Shown here: positions 1-13,301 of the stretch, in pieces
How the letters are laid out: every line of letters begins with the position of its first letter
Position numbering within the stretch: position 1 is the stretch's first letter
Source of the DNA: Peromyscus leucopus
Taxonomy: Eukaryota; Chordata; Mammalia; Rodentia; Cricetidae
DNA length: 64,000 nucleotides
Direction of reading: 5' to 3'
NCBI RefSeq assembly: GCF_004664715.2
Contig: NC_051075.1
Coordinates: 29,656,504-29,720,503 of the forward strand
The notes under the pieces: generated by a model
Told to the model about the DNA's origin: nothing
The model's database searches: none
Seen by the model: the letters and a program-made list of their open reading frames with translations, nothing else
Made by a program: the position numbers and the translations under genes

Positions 1-190
1 GTTAAAAGCCCAAAGGCAAAAGCTAGATGGAATGATTTTAAGTTAAAAAAAAAAAAGCTGGCTAGAAATAAGCCAAGCTAAGGCTGGACATTTATAAAGA
101 AAGAATAAGCCTCCATGTGATTATTTCGGAGCTGGGTGGCAGGGCCCTGAAGAGAAAAGAGTGACAAAACAAACAAACAAACAAAACCAG
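1..190 (+). mobile_element. Rodent ERV LTR fragment (LTR-A type), cut by the window start
   Basis: The stretch holds aagccaagctaaggc, then aataagcctcc and a gagctgggtggc block followed by an AAAC-rich tail. This is the 3' part of a common rodent LTR, also seen at 18895-19205 (same strand) and, inverted, at 26904, 39503 and 60304. I use the local label LTR-A because I cannot assign a Repbase name. The LTR start lies left of the window. Confidence 0.55.
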
Positions 191-990
191 ATGCCTCTTT
201 CCTTTCATTTTTAATATACTTTAAAATTTTTTTAATATGATTACATCATTTGCTCCTTTTTCTTATGTCTGAATGCTGCCATATGCCCCTCCTTTCTCTC
301 TTTCAAACTTATGATCTATTTTTCTTTAAGCATTGTTATATACAACTTGCTCTTGGTACACCCACAAATAAGGATTTCTAGGATGTAAGCCTTTTGAGTT
401 CTTTTTCCAGTTTGTTCTGGAGAACATACCAAGTGTGGACTGGGTATCAACTCAAGCTTAGTATACACACCAGAAATGAAGGAGTAAGAACACACAAACT
501 TTGGGTTTGATGTTGATTGGGACTTGACTATCATCCAGTGCTGAAAGAGTGAAAGTGTCCACAGTCTCAGATGGAATAAACAAACTGTTTAGAAGTTTGG
601 AAACAACAGTCTTAAAGTCTCATTTAAAAGACTGAAATTCATACCCAGTTCTTAATGTAATGTCCTCTGTAAATAATCATCAACTCTTGAGGAGTCATGA
701 TCTTTCCTAATGGTCAACATAAGGCATCAGAAAACATCCTTGTAGCATTCCATATCTGTAACCTATCGGAGAACTCAAAATAGCTGTTTGAGGGAAACCC
801 AATAAGATTTAAGAAAGCAGAGAGAAATGATTCAGTATCCCAATTTAGAGACTTATCTTTGAAAATCTCGAAACCCTTAAGTAACAAGTGCATTAATCAA
901 AATAAGAGCACAAAAAGAGAGATCAATAGCAGAAAGACCAAATAAAAAACAGAATTAGCAGGTTCTCAAAAGATACTGTTTGAAAATACA
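191..990. other. No feature recognised
   Basis: AT-rich non-coding sequence. Only short chance frames are present and I see no repeat I can name. Confidence 0.5.
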
Positions 991-1200
991 TAATCGGCCA
1001 GGCATGATACCTCACGCTTATATTTCCAGCACTTTGGAGCCAGAGAAAGATATATAAGTTCAAGGATGGCATGGGCTGCATAGGGGAAGTACTTAATCCT
1101 GAAAATAAAAACACAAATGATAAAGATATAGCCCAGTGGTAAAGCACTTGTTTAACATGTACACGGTCCTGAATTTAGTTTATTTCTGAGAAACAAATAA
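991..1200 (+). mobile_element. SINE B4-like (B1-type left part plus ID-type right part)
   Basis: The left part begins ggccaggcatgatacctcacgc and continues with tttccagcactttgg, as in a diverged 7SL-derived B1. The right part, tagcccagtggtaaagc then acttgtttaacatg, resembles the ID tRNA-like core. B1 joined to ID is the B4 layout. It is strongly diverged. Confidence 0.6.
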
Positions 1201-2080
1201 ACAAGAAGATCAAATTAAAAGACCAAATATTTGAGTCTCAAACCATCCCCTGATTACTAGCCTGTTTTACCACCAACCACATGGACTTAGCGCATGGATA
1301 AGGCTCTTTATTCATCTGTTTCTATGAGACCCAGGATGATCTAAAGTAGCAGTTGACTTAATAACCAAGATGTGGCTTTCACTAACCCTCTCCCAAACTC
1401 ACAATAAAACAAAGAACTTGAAAACAGTAAAAATGCCAAAAACTTGTTTGGAGATAACTGAAAATCATATATAAATATTGATGTGTGTGAAAGTCAAGTG
1501 TCAACAGCCAAATCCAACTCAACTAACTTCCCCGGGCATATTGTACCAAAGCTCTCAAAGTTGAAATGTGAGTAGACATAATTCAAAGCAGCAAGAAAAA
1601 AAATAAGAACAAACTCAAAGGTTTCCCAATTCAACTGGCATCAAATGATTCTGAGGAATTATTACAGGGCAAGAGAGACTCACATGAGATTTTCGAGAAA
1701 GAGTCTTAGTACAGAAGGAAAAGAATACAAATGTGCCAGCAACTTTGCTCACAGGAGCTGTCCTTATGCATGAAACAAAGATAACATAGTACCCAAATGA
1801 ACAAAAGTAGGGAGAATGTAGCACATCAGACCGCCTAATAAGAAATTCTTAAGGCAGTTATTTAAATTTTCTTTATTTGGAATGCATAACTACTCTTAAA
1901 AAGTATTTATACAGACAAACCCATGAAGCTCTAAGACTGTCAACATGGGGCACATGTCACATCTTTAATACTGAAACAAACAAACAAACAAAAAACCAAC
2001 CGAAATAAATAATTATGTTAAAATACTAAAAGATTGACAACAAAGAAAGATCAAAAGTGGGGCATCAAAACATCAGAATG
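1201..2080. other. No gene; short (AAAC)n tract only
   Basis: Non-coding AT-rich DNA with an AAAC run near 1973-1995. No coding or RNA feature is supported. Confidence 0.5.
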
Positions 2081-2270
2081 AAGGCTGGGATACCACTCAT
2101 TCATTGATTAAGAAGCTTGTTGTGTATGCCTGAGGACCTAATTTTGATTCCCAGACTTCATGAGCAGCCATAGTCAGTGTCCTGCATCTATGACCCTAGC
2201 ACTGACCTCCAGAACAGGAATACAATGACATTCTCAGATACAAACATATACAGTTATGAAAACAATTTTT
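2081..2270 (+). mobile_element. Old B3/B2-type SINE
   Basis: The order is a diverged tRNA-like head, gaggacctaattttgattccc (box B region), then a cttcatgagcagcc block and gacctccaga. This is the usual B3 order with many substitutions. No clear target duplication is visible. Confidence 0.5.
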
Positions 2271-3159
2271 TAAGTACCAAAACAAGATGAAGGCCTAAGG
2301 ACAAATACATAATATTTTATTATTAGTTGGAATGATTTGAATGTAAATGCTGTCTACAGTCCTGTGTTAAAACCTTGGTCTTCACCAAGTGGTCATGTTT
2401 TGAGAAGTTCAGTAACCTCTGAGATGGGAGTATGGCTTGTGAAGGAAGATTCCTAGAGACAGGACTTCCATTGTTACATCTTTACTGCCATACTTCTTTT
2501 CAGTGCTCTCTAATTCTTTATCTGCCAAGATTAAAAAAACAAAAAAAATTCCTAAAGTCCTATCTGCCATGTAATGACCTGTTTCTGCTACCACACATTC
2601 CTCAGAACAAATAACTATCCAAATGTCCATAGTTTACAACGAACTCACTTATAATCTAAGGAGTTGATACTGAAGGAAAAAGCATGAAATAAAATATACC
2701 ACACAAATGATACAGAGAAGAAGATAGGAATTATCACAATATGCCACATAAAAAGCTTTAAGTCAACAAATTAAATAAAAGGCAGTAAGGAAAACCATTT
2801 TATCATGACATAGGCATAAATTCAGTAAGACAATGCAACTACCACTATTACAAGAAGGCTTACATAAACAAGCAAGTATGACGAGAACTGAAGAGAGGTC
2901 ACGCTGCAATAATAATAGGTGAATTGTCACTTACCCTTTGTCAATGAACTGATGTCCAAAAAGAATCTAACAAAAAAATCTGATGGTTGTTCTAAGTTCA
3001 TTGGCATCAAAAATCATGTTACAAACATTGAAGGACTAACAGAAAGTCTTTATGAAGTATTTTTAAAAATCAAGTAAGAGGAGATTTTCACCATATGAAA
3101 AATATGGTGAAAAGTTTTTCACTGGTAACAATATTAAACTGGGACAAAAATGTAGGTGG

Positions 3160-5080
3160 AAAATGTTTTAAAATTAAAAGCAAATATTCTTGATGCAGAT
3201 GGATACAATATTCCCCAGTACATTATTCACAGAAAAATCAACTAGCAATTTACAAAGATAAATAGTTAAGATTCGACTCAAAGGTGAAATGACGGTTCCT
3301 ATGCAAATGTATAGATACTATATATCTACAGATTGAAGTTCAAATAACATATCATCTGATTTGATGAAATTTAACACCCCATCATGGTAAAATTCTCTGA
3401 GTGAAAAAAATCCAGAAGGAATTTACTTCAACCTAATATATGTCATGTATATTAGTATATCATCTGATGTTAAACTTAATGGAGAAAAGAGGAAATGTTC
3501 TTCTCTAATGTCTCTAACAAGACCAGAAAGCTCTCTTTCACTGCAATTGCTCAGTATAGTACTGGAATGTGGATAGCTATAGAAAGAACAAAAGGACATC
3601 CTTAAGAGAAAGACAGAGATCAGTCACTGGTTGTAGATGACATGATCCAGCAACAATAGTGTCCAAAAGACTCCGTTACCAACTACAAAGTCATATTTGA
3701 TGAATCTAAGAGCACAAAATAAAGAAGAGACAATAATTTTCAATAAATAATGATAGACACATTGATAGGTACAGGAAAAAGAAATTTCATACTATATGAA
3801 AGGTAACTTGAAATAGATTAAATGTTTTAAAGTAAGAACTGAACTTATGAAAACAGTAGAGGAAAATATAAAAAATATTTCAGGAAGACTTTTTTGAAAA
3901 TACATCTAAAATCTAGGATATAATACAAATAAAGACAAATGAAATTATAGAAAAGTAAAAATGTTTCTGCAAATAAAGGAAAAATAATTGATGAAGTACA
4001 ATGTCTGATTATGGAGTGGAAGATCATGCATGTAGAACTATGTGTTTGATAAGAGGTTGATTATCTAGAATGTTCAAGAAATTCAACTATGGCAAAAAAA
4101 ATCTAAGATATCTTTTAAATGTGCAATTTTACTAGACATTCCTCAAAGGGAAATGTTCAGAACTTTATTAGTTACTGTTTAAAATATTTATCTTCATTAA
4201 TTATTCTGAAAATGAAAATCAAAACTGCAAGGAGCCATTACCTCACTCCAAGTACAATTGTGAAAAAATGTAAAGGATGTATTTATATTTGACAAGGATA
4301 TGAAGAAAAAAGTCATTGTTCAACACTGAACTTTTTCAAGTGTGCATGGTAATGTGAATTAATATAACCATTTGGGAAATACAAAGGCTTGTTAAAAAGT
4401 AAAAATATAAATACTAGATTATATATTAATCAATGAGTACATATAAATATATATATATATATATATGTGTATATATATATATGTGTGTGTATATATATAG
4501 GATATAAATGTAAAATCTCTAGTAGTTAATCTTATTTTATGATCACACACTTTTATATCTATATATATTTATATGTAGTCATTCTCACTGCTTAGTATTA
4601 CCAAATAAAATGAACTCTGCATTGAATGGAATCTGCCTTCCCAATTTTATAGCAGCACTATGACTGCATAATGCAAATGATGTATGTATCTGTCAGCTAA
4701 TGAACAGGTTTAGACAAAATGGAATGCACATTCAATAGAATCTAGTTAGTCATTATAAAAGTGTCATAATCCTATCATTTGCATTGAGGTACATGGAATT
4801 GGGTAGTATTTAACTAAGAAAATATTCCAGGCTCAGAAAGACCAACAGTTCATGATCTCAGTCATGTGGTTTCTAACAAAATTTGTGTCATAAAGGTTGA
4901 TTGTAGAATGATAGATCAGGGGCTAGGGAGGGAAGAGTACAGTGAGGTATTTGAAGAGCTCAATTAATAGGTGCTAAATTATAGTTTTATGAGAGAAAAG
5001 TATTCTGGTATATGCTTTGCGTATCAAGGAGATAAAAGGTAATAAAAAAAGTATATGTGCATATCATTTATACATTATAT
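3160..5080 (+). mobile_element. Very old L1 ORF2 (reverse transcriptase to 3' end), decayed
   Basis: In order, the sequence follows the L1 ORF2 RT region: aaattaaaagcaaatattcttgatgc near 3172, the aacctaatatatgtcatgta and cttaatggagaaaaga blocks, then LVVDDMI at 3627-3647, matching the RT catalytic Asp-Asp motif. Later come atctagaatgttcaagaaattcaac near 4065 and the C-terminal block at about 4215. An L1 3'-end-like GGAGGGAAGAG stretch follows near 4920. Stops and frameshifts are everywhere. A (TA)/(TG) tract at 4447-4498 interrupts it. DNA left of it (2271-3159) may be the 5' continuation, but I cannot show that. Confidence 0.7.
4447..4498. repeat. (TA)n/(TG)n microsatellite
   Basis: Alternating TA with interspersed TGTG, sitting inside the old L1. 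Confidence 0.9.
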
Positions 5081-6485
5081 AAGCAACATAAGGAAGTGAT
5101 ACATACATAGATATAATATATACACATTATATATTAACTAAATAAATGTTATGGGCGAAAAACACATTTATTCTGATTTGAACATCACCAATGTTCATAT
5201 GTATCAAAACACAACAATTTTCCTCATTACATTATAAATTTTAATAAGTCAATTAAAAATGTTAGGATAGAAATATAAAAATCCCAAGTAGTTAAATTTA
5301 TTTTATGATTATTTTCAGATATGCTATTCCTAAATGACATTTGGCACAGGAGCCATGAAATGACTTCTGTTATTATTTAATCATGTCTCTTAAATATTTC
5401 AGTATAGCATGCACAAAATCTCAAAATTAAAGATGTAGAATGTAAAATCTTTTACTGGGGCTTAAGTGCAATTTAAAATAGCCCTTAACAATTATAAGAC
5501 CTCTGGTAGAGCACTCCCGGGCATAAATATTTTCTGTGCTCATCAATAATGAATAGTGTTTTCTGTCCTCATTCCCTAAGTAGCAGAAGTTGTAACACTG
5601 CCATTGCGTTATCATATGCTCAGCTGAGAATGCCAAAAGAGCCATTCCTTGGGCTGGAAGGCAAATAAAATATTTCTTAGTGGAAAACACTGTGCCTTTA
5701 TTTTACACAATTAGCTCTCATTGATATTAAATGTTGTAATACTGTGGGGTTTATTTGATATACTAAGCCTGAGGTAAAATGATTTAGAATTCAATTAAAA
5801 GATGAATCCACTCAACGATGGGAGGCATTTTTGAATTGTAATAGGAACCGGAGAAAATGTTCAGTGTACTTATTTAGTATTAAAGTTTATAGTTTATTTA
5901 AAAAAAATTTGCCTTAGGTTATTTAAATAAGTTGTCAACATGGTGCACAGACGACCTAAAGAATAGTACCACACTGTACTTAAACAACAGGTTTATGTCT
6001 AAAACACATAAGAAATACCAAGAATGCAATAGAAACAGTAAACAAATTAAAAAATGGTCGAATTTTTAAATGGTCAATAGGGAGATTTCTAAATAGAAAT
6101 ACGTTTGGGACTATCCTTTAGAGCCACTAAACTGTAATATACAAATTCATCAATATGGAAAGAAAAGCACTTTCCTTCACAATAACAAACATGTAAATCC
6201 TTAAATAATACATAACATACATCAATGAATAAATAAAGGAACAAAAATACATAAGTTTATTCCTGAAATCTGACATTTTTATTAGGTGCTAGAGAAAGCA
6301 TACAACAATGCTCTATCATAGTATCCTTATTGAAAACCTTATCTGAAAAATTCATCCCTGGAAAGATGGTTAGACATTACATAAACGCCGTGGTCACTGA
6401 TGGAAGTAGTTCAGTCTACTGTTAAGGCTCTAGAGAGGCATGACTTTGTTTCTCCTTTTTAGATTCTTCCATAAATCTTACTGCT
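5081..6485. other. No feature recognised
   Basis: AT-rich DNA with no named repeat and no coding frame of note; the 87-codon minus frame at 5427-5690 has no recognisable domain. Confidence 0.45.
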
Positions 6486-6487
6486 TT

Positions 6488-6489
6488 GT

Positions 6490-6527
<38 letters not shown>
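6488..6527. repeat. (TG)n microsatellite
   Basis: About 20 TG units followed by gcgcatgcacatg. Confidence 0.95.
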
Positions 6528-6530
<3 letters not shown>

Positions 6531-6836
6531 ATGCACATGTACTATGCATATGATGTTAAAGGATTTGAACACTTATATGTGTGGTTTCTTCCAGTCATGG
6601 AATATTTTAAGGATTTACTCAATTTTCAACACACCAATAATTCATTTTTCGTAGTTGCATTAATACACCTAGTACTAATACATATTATTTAATCGTGTGA
6701 AGATAGTACAACTTACAAGCCATTCCTCTTGATGATATTGAACATTTTTACTGGAATGGCCTTTAAATAGTCTTGTACTTTTCTTTTTAGAGACTGTAAA
6801 GTCTCCTCTAATGGGTTTTGAAAGAGTAAACTTTCT

Positions 6837-7014
6837 TTCTTTTTTTTTTTTTTTTTTTTTTTTTTTGGTTTTTGGAGACAGGGTTTCTCTGTGTAGCTTT
6901 GTGCCTCTCCTGGAACTCACTTGGTAGCCCAGGCTGGCCTCGAACTCATAGTGATTCACCTGGCTCTGCCTCCCGACTGCTGGGATTAAAGGCGTGTGCC
7001 ACCACTGCCCGACC
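6837..7014 (-). mobile_element. SINE B1 with intact target duplications
   Basis: Reading the minus strand: gtcgggcagtggtggcacac, ctttaatcccagcag, then aggcacaaagctacacagag and a long A tail (poly-T on plus). A 17-bp target duplication with one mismatch flanks it: 6820-6836 (gaaagagtaaactttct) and 7015-7031 (gaaagaataaactttct). Full length and cricetid type. Confidence 0.95.
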
Positions 7015-7279
7015 GAAAGAATAAACTTTCTAATTATGAAATAGATATGTGGTTTGGAACAATCTTAAATAATCAACCTAAGCTATTTCTATATTTTGTG
7101 TGTGTGTTGTCATTTTGTGCAAAGGTATTTTTTAAGAGTCAAATTGTATAGATGTATTCTTATCAATAACAAATCACCCTCAATAAGTCCTAACAGCCAT
7201 TATCCTTTACTTTATTATCTGCAATGGTATAGTTAATTGTATTATTTATATTGAAACAATAGAAATGTCACATAAGAAT

Positions 7280-7490
7280 GTGCTGTGTGTGCTAGAAAGA
7301 AGCCTCAGCATTTAGGAGTACCTGTTAACCCGAGTTCAGCTCCTAGAAGCCATGTCAGGCAGCCCACAGTCATCTGTAACTCCAACTCTGGGAGGGGGGG
7401 TTGGAAAGCTCTGACCTCCAAGGCATTTCTTCTCAGGTGCACATGCCCTCTACTAGATGCATATATCTACACATAATTAAAACAATAATT
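7280..7490 (+). mobile_element. B3-type SINE
   Basis: Contains cctgttaacccgagttcagc, agtcatctgtaactccaac, a G-run and the gctctgacctccaaggc block, then gtgcacatgccctc and an A-rich end. Moderately diverged. Confidence 0.65.
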
Positions 7491-7919
7491 CTAAACGTGC
7501 TATTGGAATTTATTTCAAGACTGTTTTCACTATATGCAACAATTAATGAAATCACCCTTGTTACATTTTTTAATCACCTATTTGATAAATGTTGACAAAC
7601 ATAAATCCTCTATTAATTGGTGTTTTCATTTGACCAGACGAAAGTAAAAATATATTATATTACTGATTAAAGTCAAATGTGTAGCATATTTTATATGATG
7701 AAATAGAATTATCACTAAAATTTGGGCAAATATCTTCCCAATTGAAAGCCTGTTTTGTGAGTCAGGGCATACACTGTTCAGATCATTGAAGAGTGATGAA
7801 CAACCTCATTTCATTTTTGTCTCAATGGTTAATGAGGGTAGAAATATCAACCAGTTACTTCACAACTCCCGCACTTCTTGATTAATTTCAACCAAAGTTG
7901 GCCAAATTATATTGGTTAT

Positions 7920-8110
7920 TTTTTTTCATGTGGTTTTACAATATTTTTTAATTTTATATCCCAACCTCAAATTTCCCTCCCTCCTCTCCTTCTATTATCT
8001 CCCCCACCTTTCCCGAGGTGTCCCTAATCCACTCCTCTTCGGTTTCTGTTCAGAAAAGGGCAGGCCTCCCATGGGTATCAACAAAGTATGACATGACATA
8101 TCATGTTTCA
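7920..8110 (-). mobile_element. L1 3'UTR fragment
   Basis: Poly-T followed by a C-rich block (ccctccctcctctccttc) and aaagggcaggcctcccatgg is the reverse complement of a rodent L1 3' end. Together with 8400-9370 it may belong to one old antisense L1, or it may be a separate insertion. Confidence 0.6.
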
Positions 8111-8399
8111 GTAAGATTAAGCACCTCCCGTTATATTTTTATAATGAATTAGTTATATACAATTTTATGATCAATAGAATTATGTGTTTTATGTTGACAT
8201 TTGGGAATATGTATTTATATGCATAATTTTATTTCTCAGAGAGATTCTGTAAAATATTTTGAAAAATTTATATAACTTTAAACAGTAATATACCAGTGAC
8301 TTTCATGTCAAAATGGATAACAGAAGGACTTTTGTTTACTTCTTGATTTCTTTGGTGACACACTTATCATTAAACTGTGTTGTTTAATCTCCATGAGCT

Positions 8400-9370
8400 T
8401 GTATATTTTTGTGTGTTTTCTATTGCTGTTGGTACATAGTGATTTTCCATTGCTATAAGTTTAGATACAAGAAGTTATGCCAATTTTCCTGTATTTTTTG
8501 ATAGTTGCTTTGTATTCTAAAATATCATCAACTTTAGAGACCGTTCCATGGGCTAATGAGATGGATATATACTTTGGTTTTTGGGGAAAAAATGTTCTGT
8601 AGACATTTATTAGGTTTATTTGATTTGTGATGTTATTTAACTCCAACATTCTGTTTAGTTTTTGTCTAGACGACCTGCTTATTGGTTAACATGGATTACT
8701 GAGGCCATTTCCTATAACTATGTTGGGGTTAATTGTGATTTTACATGGAATAATACTTGATTTATGAAAGGGGATGCTCCTGTGCTTGATGTATGCACTT
8801 TAAGGTGGTAATATCCTCTTGGTGTAGTATTTCCTTGATAAATACACAGTATTTATCACCTTCCCTGACTTGTTTTAAATTGAAGTCTATTTTTTCATAT
8901 AGTGAAATGGCTATACCAGGTTATTTCTTAGTAATCTGCTTAGAATCCCCTTTCTTATTACTTTACCTTAAAGTAGTTTCTATCATTGGTGATGAGATGT
9001 GTTATCATTGGTGGTGAGATGTATGTCTTGGGTGAAGCAAAAAAATGGATTCTTTTCCTAATCCAATCCTCTGGTCTATGTCTCTTTATTGAAAAATTGA
9101 GACTGTTGATCTTTGAAATTATTATTGAAAGTTGTATCTCATTTCCTGCTATTTTGTTGATTCTGTGGCATTTTCTTAGAACTGTTTCAATGAACTCTTC
9201 TAATATTGTTTATCAGTCCTGTATGAGCTTTATAGTATATTTATACTTCTCTTCAGCTAAAAACATACTTACCCCTATCCTCTGTATAGCAGTGGTCAAA
9301 AATTGTTTAATCAGCTCTGATTTTGGAAAATTTTTTGTTTCCCCTTTTCTCTTTTGTTTTAAACAATAGT
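8400..9370 (-). mobile_element. Old L1 ORF2, endonuclease region, degraded
   Basis: Read on the minus strand. The frame at 8461-8649 encodes ELNNITNQINLINVYRTF, then a Pro-Gln-Lys-Pro-Lys stretch and HGTVSKVDDILEYKA, which follow the C-terminal half of the L1 endonuclease domain, including its His-x-x-x-Ser-Lys-x-Asp segment. DNA to its right follows the more N-terminal endonuclease region in broken frames. Not functional. Confidence 0.65.
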
Positions 9371-9519
9371 TATTATTTGTTTAATGCTCTTTCAGGTTCC
9401 AGAAATTTTTCTGGGATTTATACATTTTAATTCTTAGAATTTTGTAAGACACAAATTGTTTTCAATTTATGTATGAAGCAACTAAAAGTTCTGGGATTTA
9501 ATTTATACTATCTGGTACT

Positions 9520-9795
9520 TTGGTTCTGTTTTTTTTTTTTCCTTTTACATACCAACCCCTGTTCCACCTCCCTCCCCTTCTCCTGCTCTCACTGCCCCCC
9601 CCCAATCCACCTCCATCCATTCCTCATAGACGGTAAGGCCTCCCTTGGGTAGTCAATACAGGCATGGCAACCCAGAGAATTGGCTCTAAAAAGCCAGTTC
9701 TTGTGCCCAGAATAAGTCCTGGTCCCATTGATAGGGGACCCACAAACACATCAAGCCACACAACGTTCACCCACATTCAGAGGGCCTAGTTTAAA
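9520..9795 (-). mobile_element. Truncated younger L1 3'UTR
   Basis: Starts with poly-T at 9530, then ccttttacataccaacccc and a C-rich tract, then aaggcctcccttgggtag and a tcaagccacacaac block. It is the reverse complement of the L1 3' end type also seen at 54866. It sits within older antisense L1 sequence. Confidence 0.7.
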
Positions 9796-11200
9796 ATATT
9801 TCATAGAAAAATAAGGTAGTAATTTAATGGACCTCCCTATATATTTGTGTTGACCTTTCTGTTTTGTAACTTTCAATGTCCCTCTTCTCTGTGGTTTTGG
9901 TGTTTTAATTATACTATGCTAAGTGATTTCTTTTCTTGTCCTATCCATTTGTTGTGCTGTATGACTCTTGGATGTGGGTAGACATTTCTTTCTCTTGATG
10001 TGGGAAATTTTCTATGTAATTTTATCACTGATATCTCTGTGCAAATGGTATTCTTTTCCTTCTATGCATATAATTCAAAGTTCAGGTTGTTTTCAGTTTT
10101 CCAAAGTTGTAAGATTAAATTTCTGGTGGTTTGTTTTATTTTGTGCTAGTGTTATTGGTAGTGGTTTCTTTATTATTTTTGTTTGGTTATTTGTTTTTGT
10201 TGTTTCAAATTTATTGTTAAGCCTTATGAATGATCTAATATTATGTTGCTTACCAGATTTCTCAGTGTGTTTTCCAGATGATCCTTTGGTGAAGCTTTTC
10301 TTGATGGTTTGATTTAGGCTTATTGAGTTTTCATTTCTTGCCCCTTTTTACACTTATTTTATCTCCTCATGGAATTCTATTTTCACACCTTAGATTGACT
10401 TGCATGTCATTCAATCTTTGTGTTCTGTGGGCGTACATTACATCTTTTTGAGTTGTTTGAGCATAGTTATAATCATTCTCTTGAGTTATCTGGAAATTCT
10501 TCTGGGTCATCCTCATTGAAGACCAGTTTCATGAAATCATAATTTTGGGGAAACCTGTTGTTACAGTTTTCATGTTACTATTGTTTCTGCTATGAACTTA
10601 CACATGTGGAAAAGTTTCCAGGTTCAGACTTCTTTTTGTTCAAACCACGTATTTTTCAGGTGAGATGTGTACAGTACGGGGATGGATAGTCTGGAAGAGG
10701 ATTGAGATCTTGTTTTCCACTGTGGGACTGGTACTGGGAACTGCAGGTTCTGGTCCTACTCTTCTTTTGAGAGTCTAGTGCTGTCTGTGCTAACAGTTAC
10801 TATCTAAAGATCAGCACACCTGTCTAGCTCCCCTACCATGGTCAACTCGTGCATGACCTTTATTTTCCCAACATCCTATGACTTTTGTGGGACTTTGTAA
10901 GCCTGGGAATCTTACCACCTTCCTTGGATTTTCAGTTTCTGCCAGGTGTTTTGTAACTATTAGGTCTGTAGCCTGTGCACTGCTGCTCTGAGTCAACTCT
11001 AGACTTTTCCCTGGATCTGTGGCTTTCCTGCCTAAGTTGTCCCTCTTGCCCACTTTGCATTGTTTCTCTAGATTGGTACTTACCTCCTTGCTGGAATCTA
11101 GTTTTTTATATTCTGCATGTGAGTGTGATATTTCAATATTTCTCTGTACCTGCCTTTTTTTCTTAATGTAGTAGCCTCAAATTCTGCCCATGCTAGTTTT
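9796..11200 (-). mobile_element. Probable 5' part of an ancient L1/HAL1-like element
   Basis: The order tcttggatgtgggtagacat, ctcttgatgtgggaaatttt and later GC-richer text near 10690-11060 resembles the reverse complement of the ORF1/5' part of ancient L1 or HAL1 elements. No frame is kept. Tentative. Confidence 0.35.
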
Positions 11201-11539
11201 TTAATCTTAATAAATAGTATTACATTTTGTATTCTGACATGTCTTGTTCATTTTTAAATTAGTGGCACCTTCACTTACTTTTATCTGCTGGCTAAGGGTC
11301 TACCATTAAAGCAGAAATGCAGATTTTCCTTCAAAACTGAGTTCATTTCCTGAGGATCCTAAGAGTGGATTGCACAATAGTTGTACTCTTAGATTATTGA
11401 GAAACATGCACACTGTTTTCTGTAGTAATTATATTAATTTTTCTTCAAATATTTGATTAACAATATTCTGATTTTCTTCAGGTTAACCACTGTATTTGTT
11501 ATTTTTATAGTTTTAAATTTATTACATTTATTTTCATGT

Positions 11540-11700
11540 TTATATATTTGTGTGCAGGAATGTGGTACACAATGCATCTGTGGGCTACATGATGCATGTG
11601 TACAGATCAGAGGACAACATATAAGATTAGATTTTCTCTTTCCATCATGTAAGTCTCAATAAAACTCAGGTCACCAGTTTTGGAGACAGCTGTTTTTACC
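11540..11700 (-). mobile_element. B3-type SINE
   Basis: Plus-strand text gtgtgcaggaatgtggtac, cagatcagaggacaac and tccatcatgtaagtctc, then actcaggtcaccag, is the reverse complement of a B3 body. Confidence 0.6.
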
Positions 11701-11924
11701 TGCCAAAACATATTTGCAAGACCTTATTGTCTTTAACATTTAACTATAGTCAATTAGTACAAAGTGTGTTATGCATTAAGATTCTAATTTTTCTGATGAC
11801 AGGCACTGTTGAGTTTATTTTTCCACCATAATTTGGTCATTTATATGCCTTCATTTGAAGTATTTTGCTTGTGTTTATTAAGCGTTTCAACTGGGCTATG
11901 TTTATTTCATTTGTTTGTTGGTTG

Positions 11925-12116
11925 GTTGGTTTGTTTTATGTGTATGAGTGTCTTTCATGCATGTACATGTTTTCTCCTGGTATCAGATAAGGCCAGAAGA
12001 GTACCATGGGATTGGAATTACAGGTGGTTGTAAGCTACCATATGGATTTGGGGAGTTAAATTCAGGTCTTCTGATGTGCAGACAGTGACCATAAATGCTG
12101 TGCCATTTCTCCAGCC
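11925..12116 (-). mobile_element. B3-type SINE
   Basis: The minus strand starts ggctggagaaatggcacagc (tRNA-like head at 12116), passes through a gacctgaatttaactcccc segment and ends in the gtgagagcacatgc-type tail. Orientation and head are clear; the body is diverged. Confidence 0.7.
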
Positions 12117-12179
12117 TCATTTTGTAGTTTTTATTGGGTTATTTTTATACTACTATTGAATTTGGTTTAGTGTGGCATG

Positions 12180-12520
12180 CATATATGTGCATGCATGGAT
12201 GTATTTGTATGTGCCCTTGTGTATGTGTGGTAAGTATACATGTTTATTTGTGAGTAGAAATTTAGGCCAAGTCTTCTTATAACTCTCTTTTTCCTCCAAG
12301 TCAGAGTCTCTTGGTGAACATGAAACTAACATTTTTTCCCACTAAGTTAAGAGCACATGAGTACCACTAATCCTGTCTCTCTCCCACTTAGTGCTGGGGT
12401 TCCAAGCATGCATGCAATGATGCTTGGCTTTGGGTGAGTAGTGGGATTCAAACTCTAGGCCTGATGCCTCTACATCAAGAACTCTTAATCCATGAGCCAT
12501 CTTTCAGTTTGTGAGTTCAT
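12180..12520 (-). mobile_element. B4/B3A-type SINE, diverged
   Basis: Plus text gtgctggggttccaagcatg, then gatgcttggctttgggtga and atccatgagccatctttcag, matches the reverse complement of a rodent tRNA/B1-type composite SINE. Confidence 0.5.
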
Positions 12521-13301
12521 TATAGATACGAAAGCCATCCCCTTGTCAACTTGAGTTGAAATGCAGTTTGGGTTGATCCACTTGCTACTTCTAGGCTCTT
12601 CATTCTTTTTTTTTTTTCCATTTATGCATTTGAATGTATACCAACCCTACACTGTGGTATTGCTACAATTTAGCAGTAAGTCTTCAGGTCAAACACTTTG
12701 ATACCTGCAACTTTGCTCTTAGCTCTTAGCTGTTATTTTTATTTCTACTCAATTTAAATTTTTGTATTTGTTAGGCCAAAATTTTAATTTTGACACAATT
12801 TGACTTATCAACTATTTATCTCACAAATAGTTAACTTTTGCATCTTGTTTGTATCATTGTATATGCTTCTGTCATAAGAAGTATCTCTGGGTTGCTTTGT
12901 AAAGCAGTTCTGCAGAGTCTCAGCATCAGTGCTTCACTTTACATCACTGTTTATGGATATTAGCAGAAATGGTGGAGATTCACATTTGAAAGTATTAATA
13001 CCCAGTTGCTAAGCATTGCCTATTGCAAAGACCCGCAATTCTGCTGTAGTAGGAGTTGTTTAACTTTCTTTCTTTATTCACTTATGTCCTCTCTTTGATG
13101 CTCTCAGCTTCCCTTTACTATCCACTACTACCATTTGGTGTTGGACAAAGCATAGACTTTTACACCATTTAAGAAAATTAATTTGAATGAATAAAATTGA
13201 CTAATTATGAAATACAATTCTATTTCCATATAGAACTCTTTATATATGATTATCTTTTGGATTTTGTATACTTAAATTATTAAATTATAAAGAATAAAGT
13301 T

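Noticed and set aside
8986..9369. 127-codon plus frame
   Set aside because: It is the reverse strand of a degraded L1 endonuclease region; hydrophobic, low-complexity composition from T-rich DNA.
9968..10312. 114-codon plus frame rich in Phe, Leu and Val that mimics a membrane protein
   Set aside because: T-rich DNA from an antisense old L1 gives such hydrophobic frames by chance.
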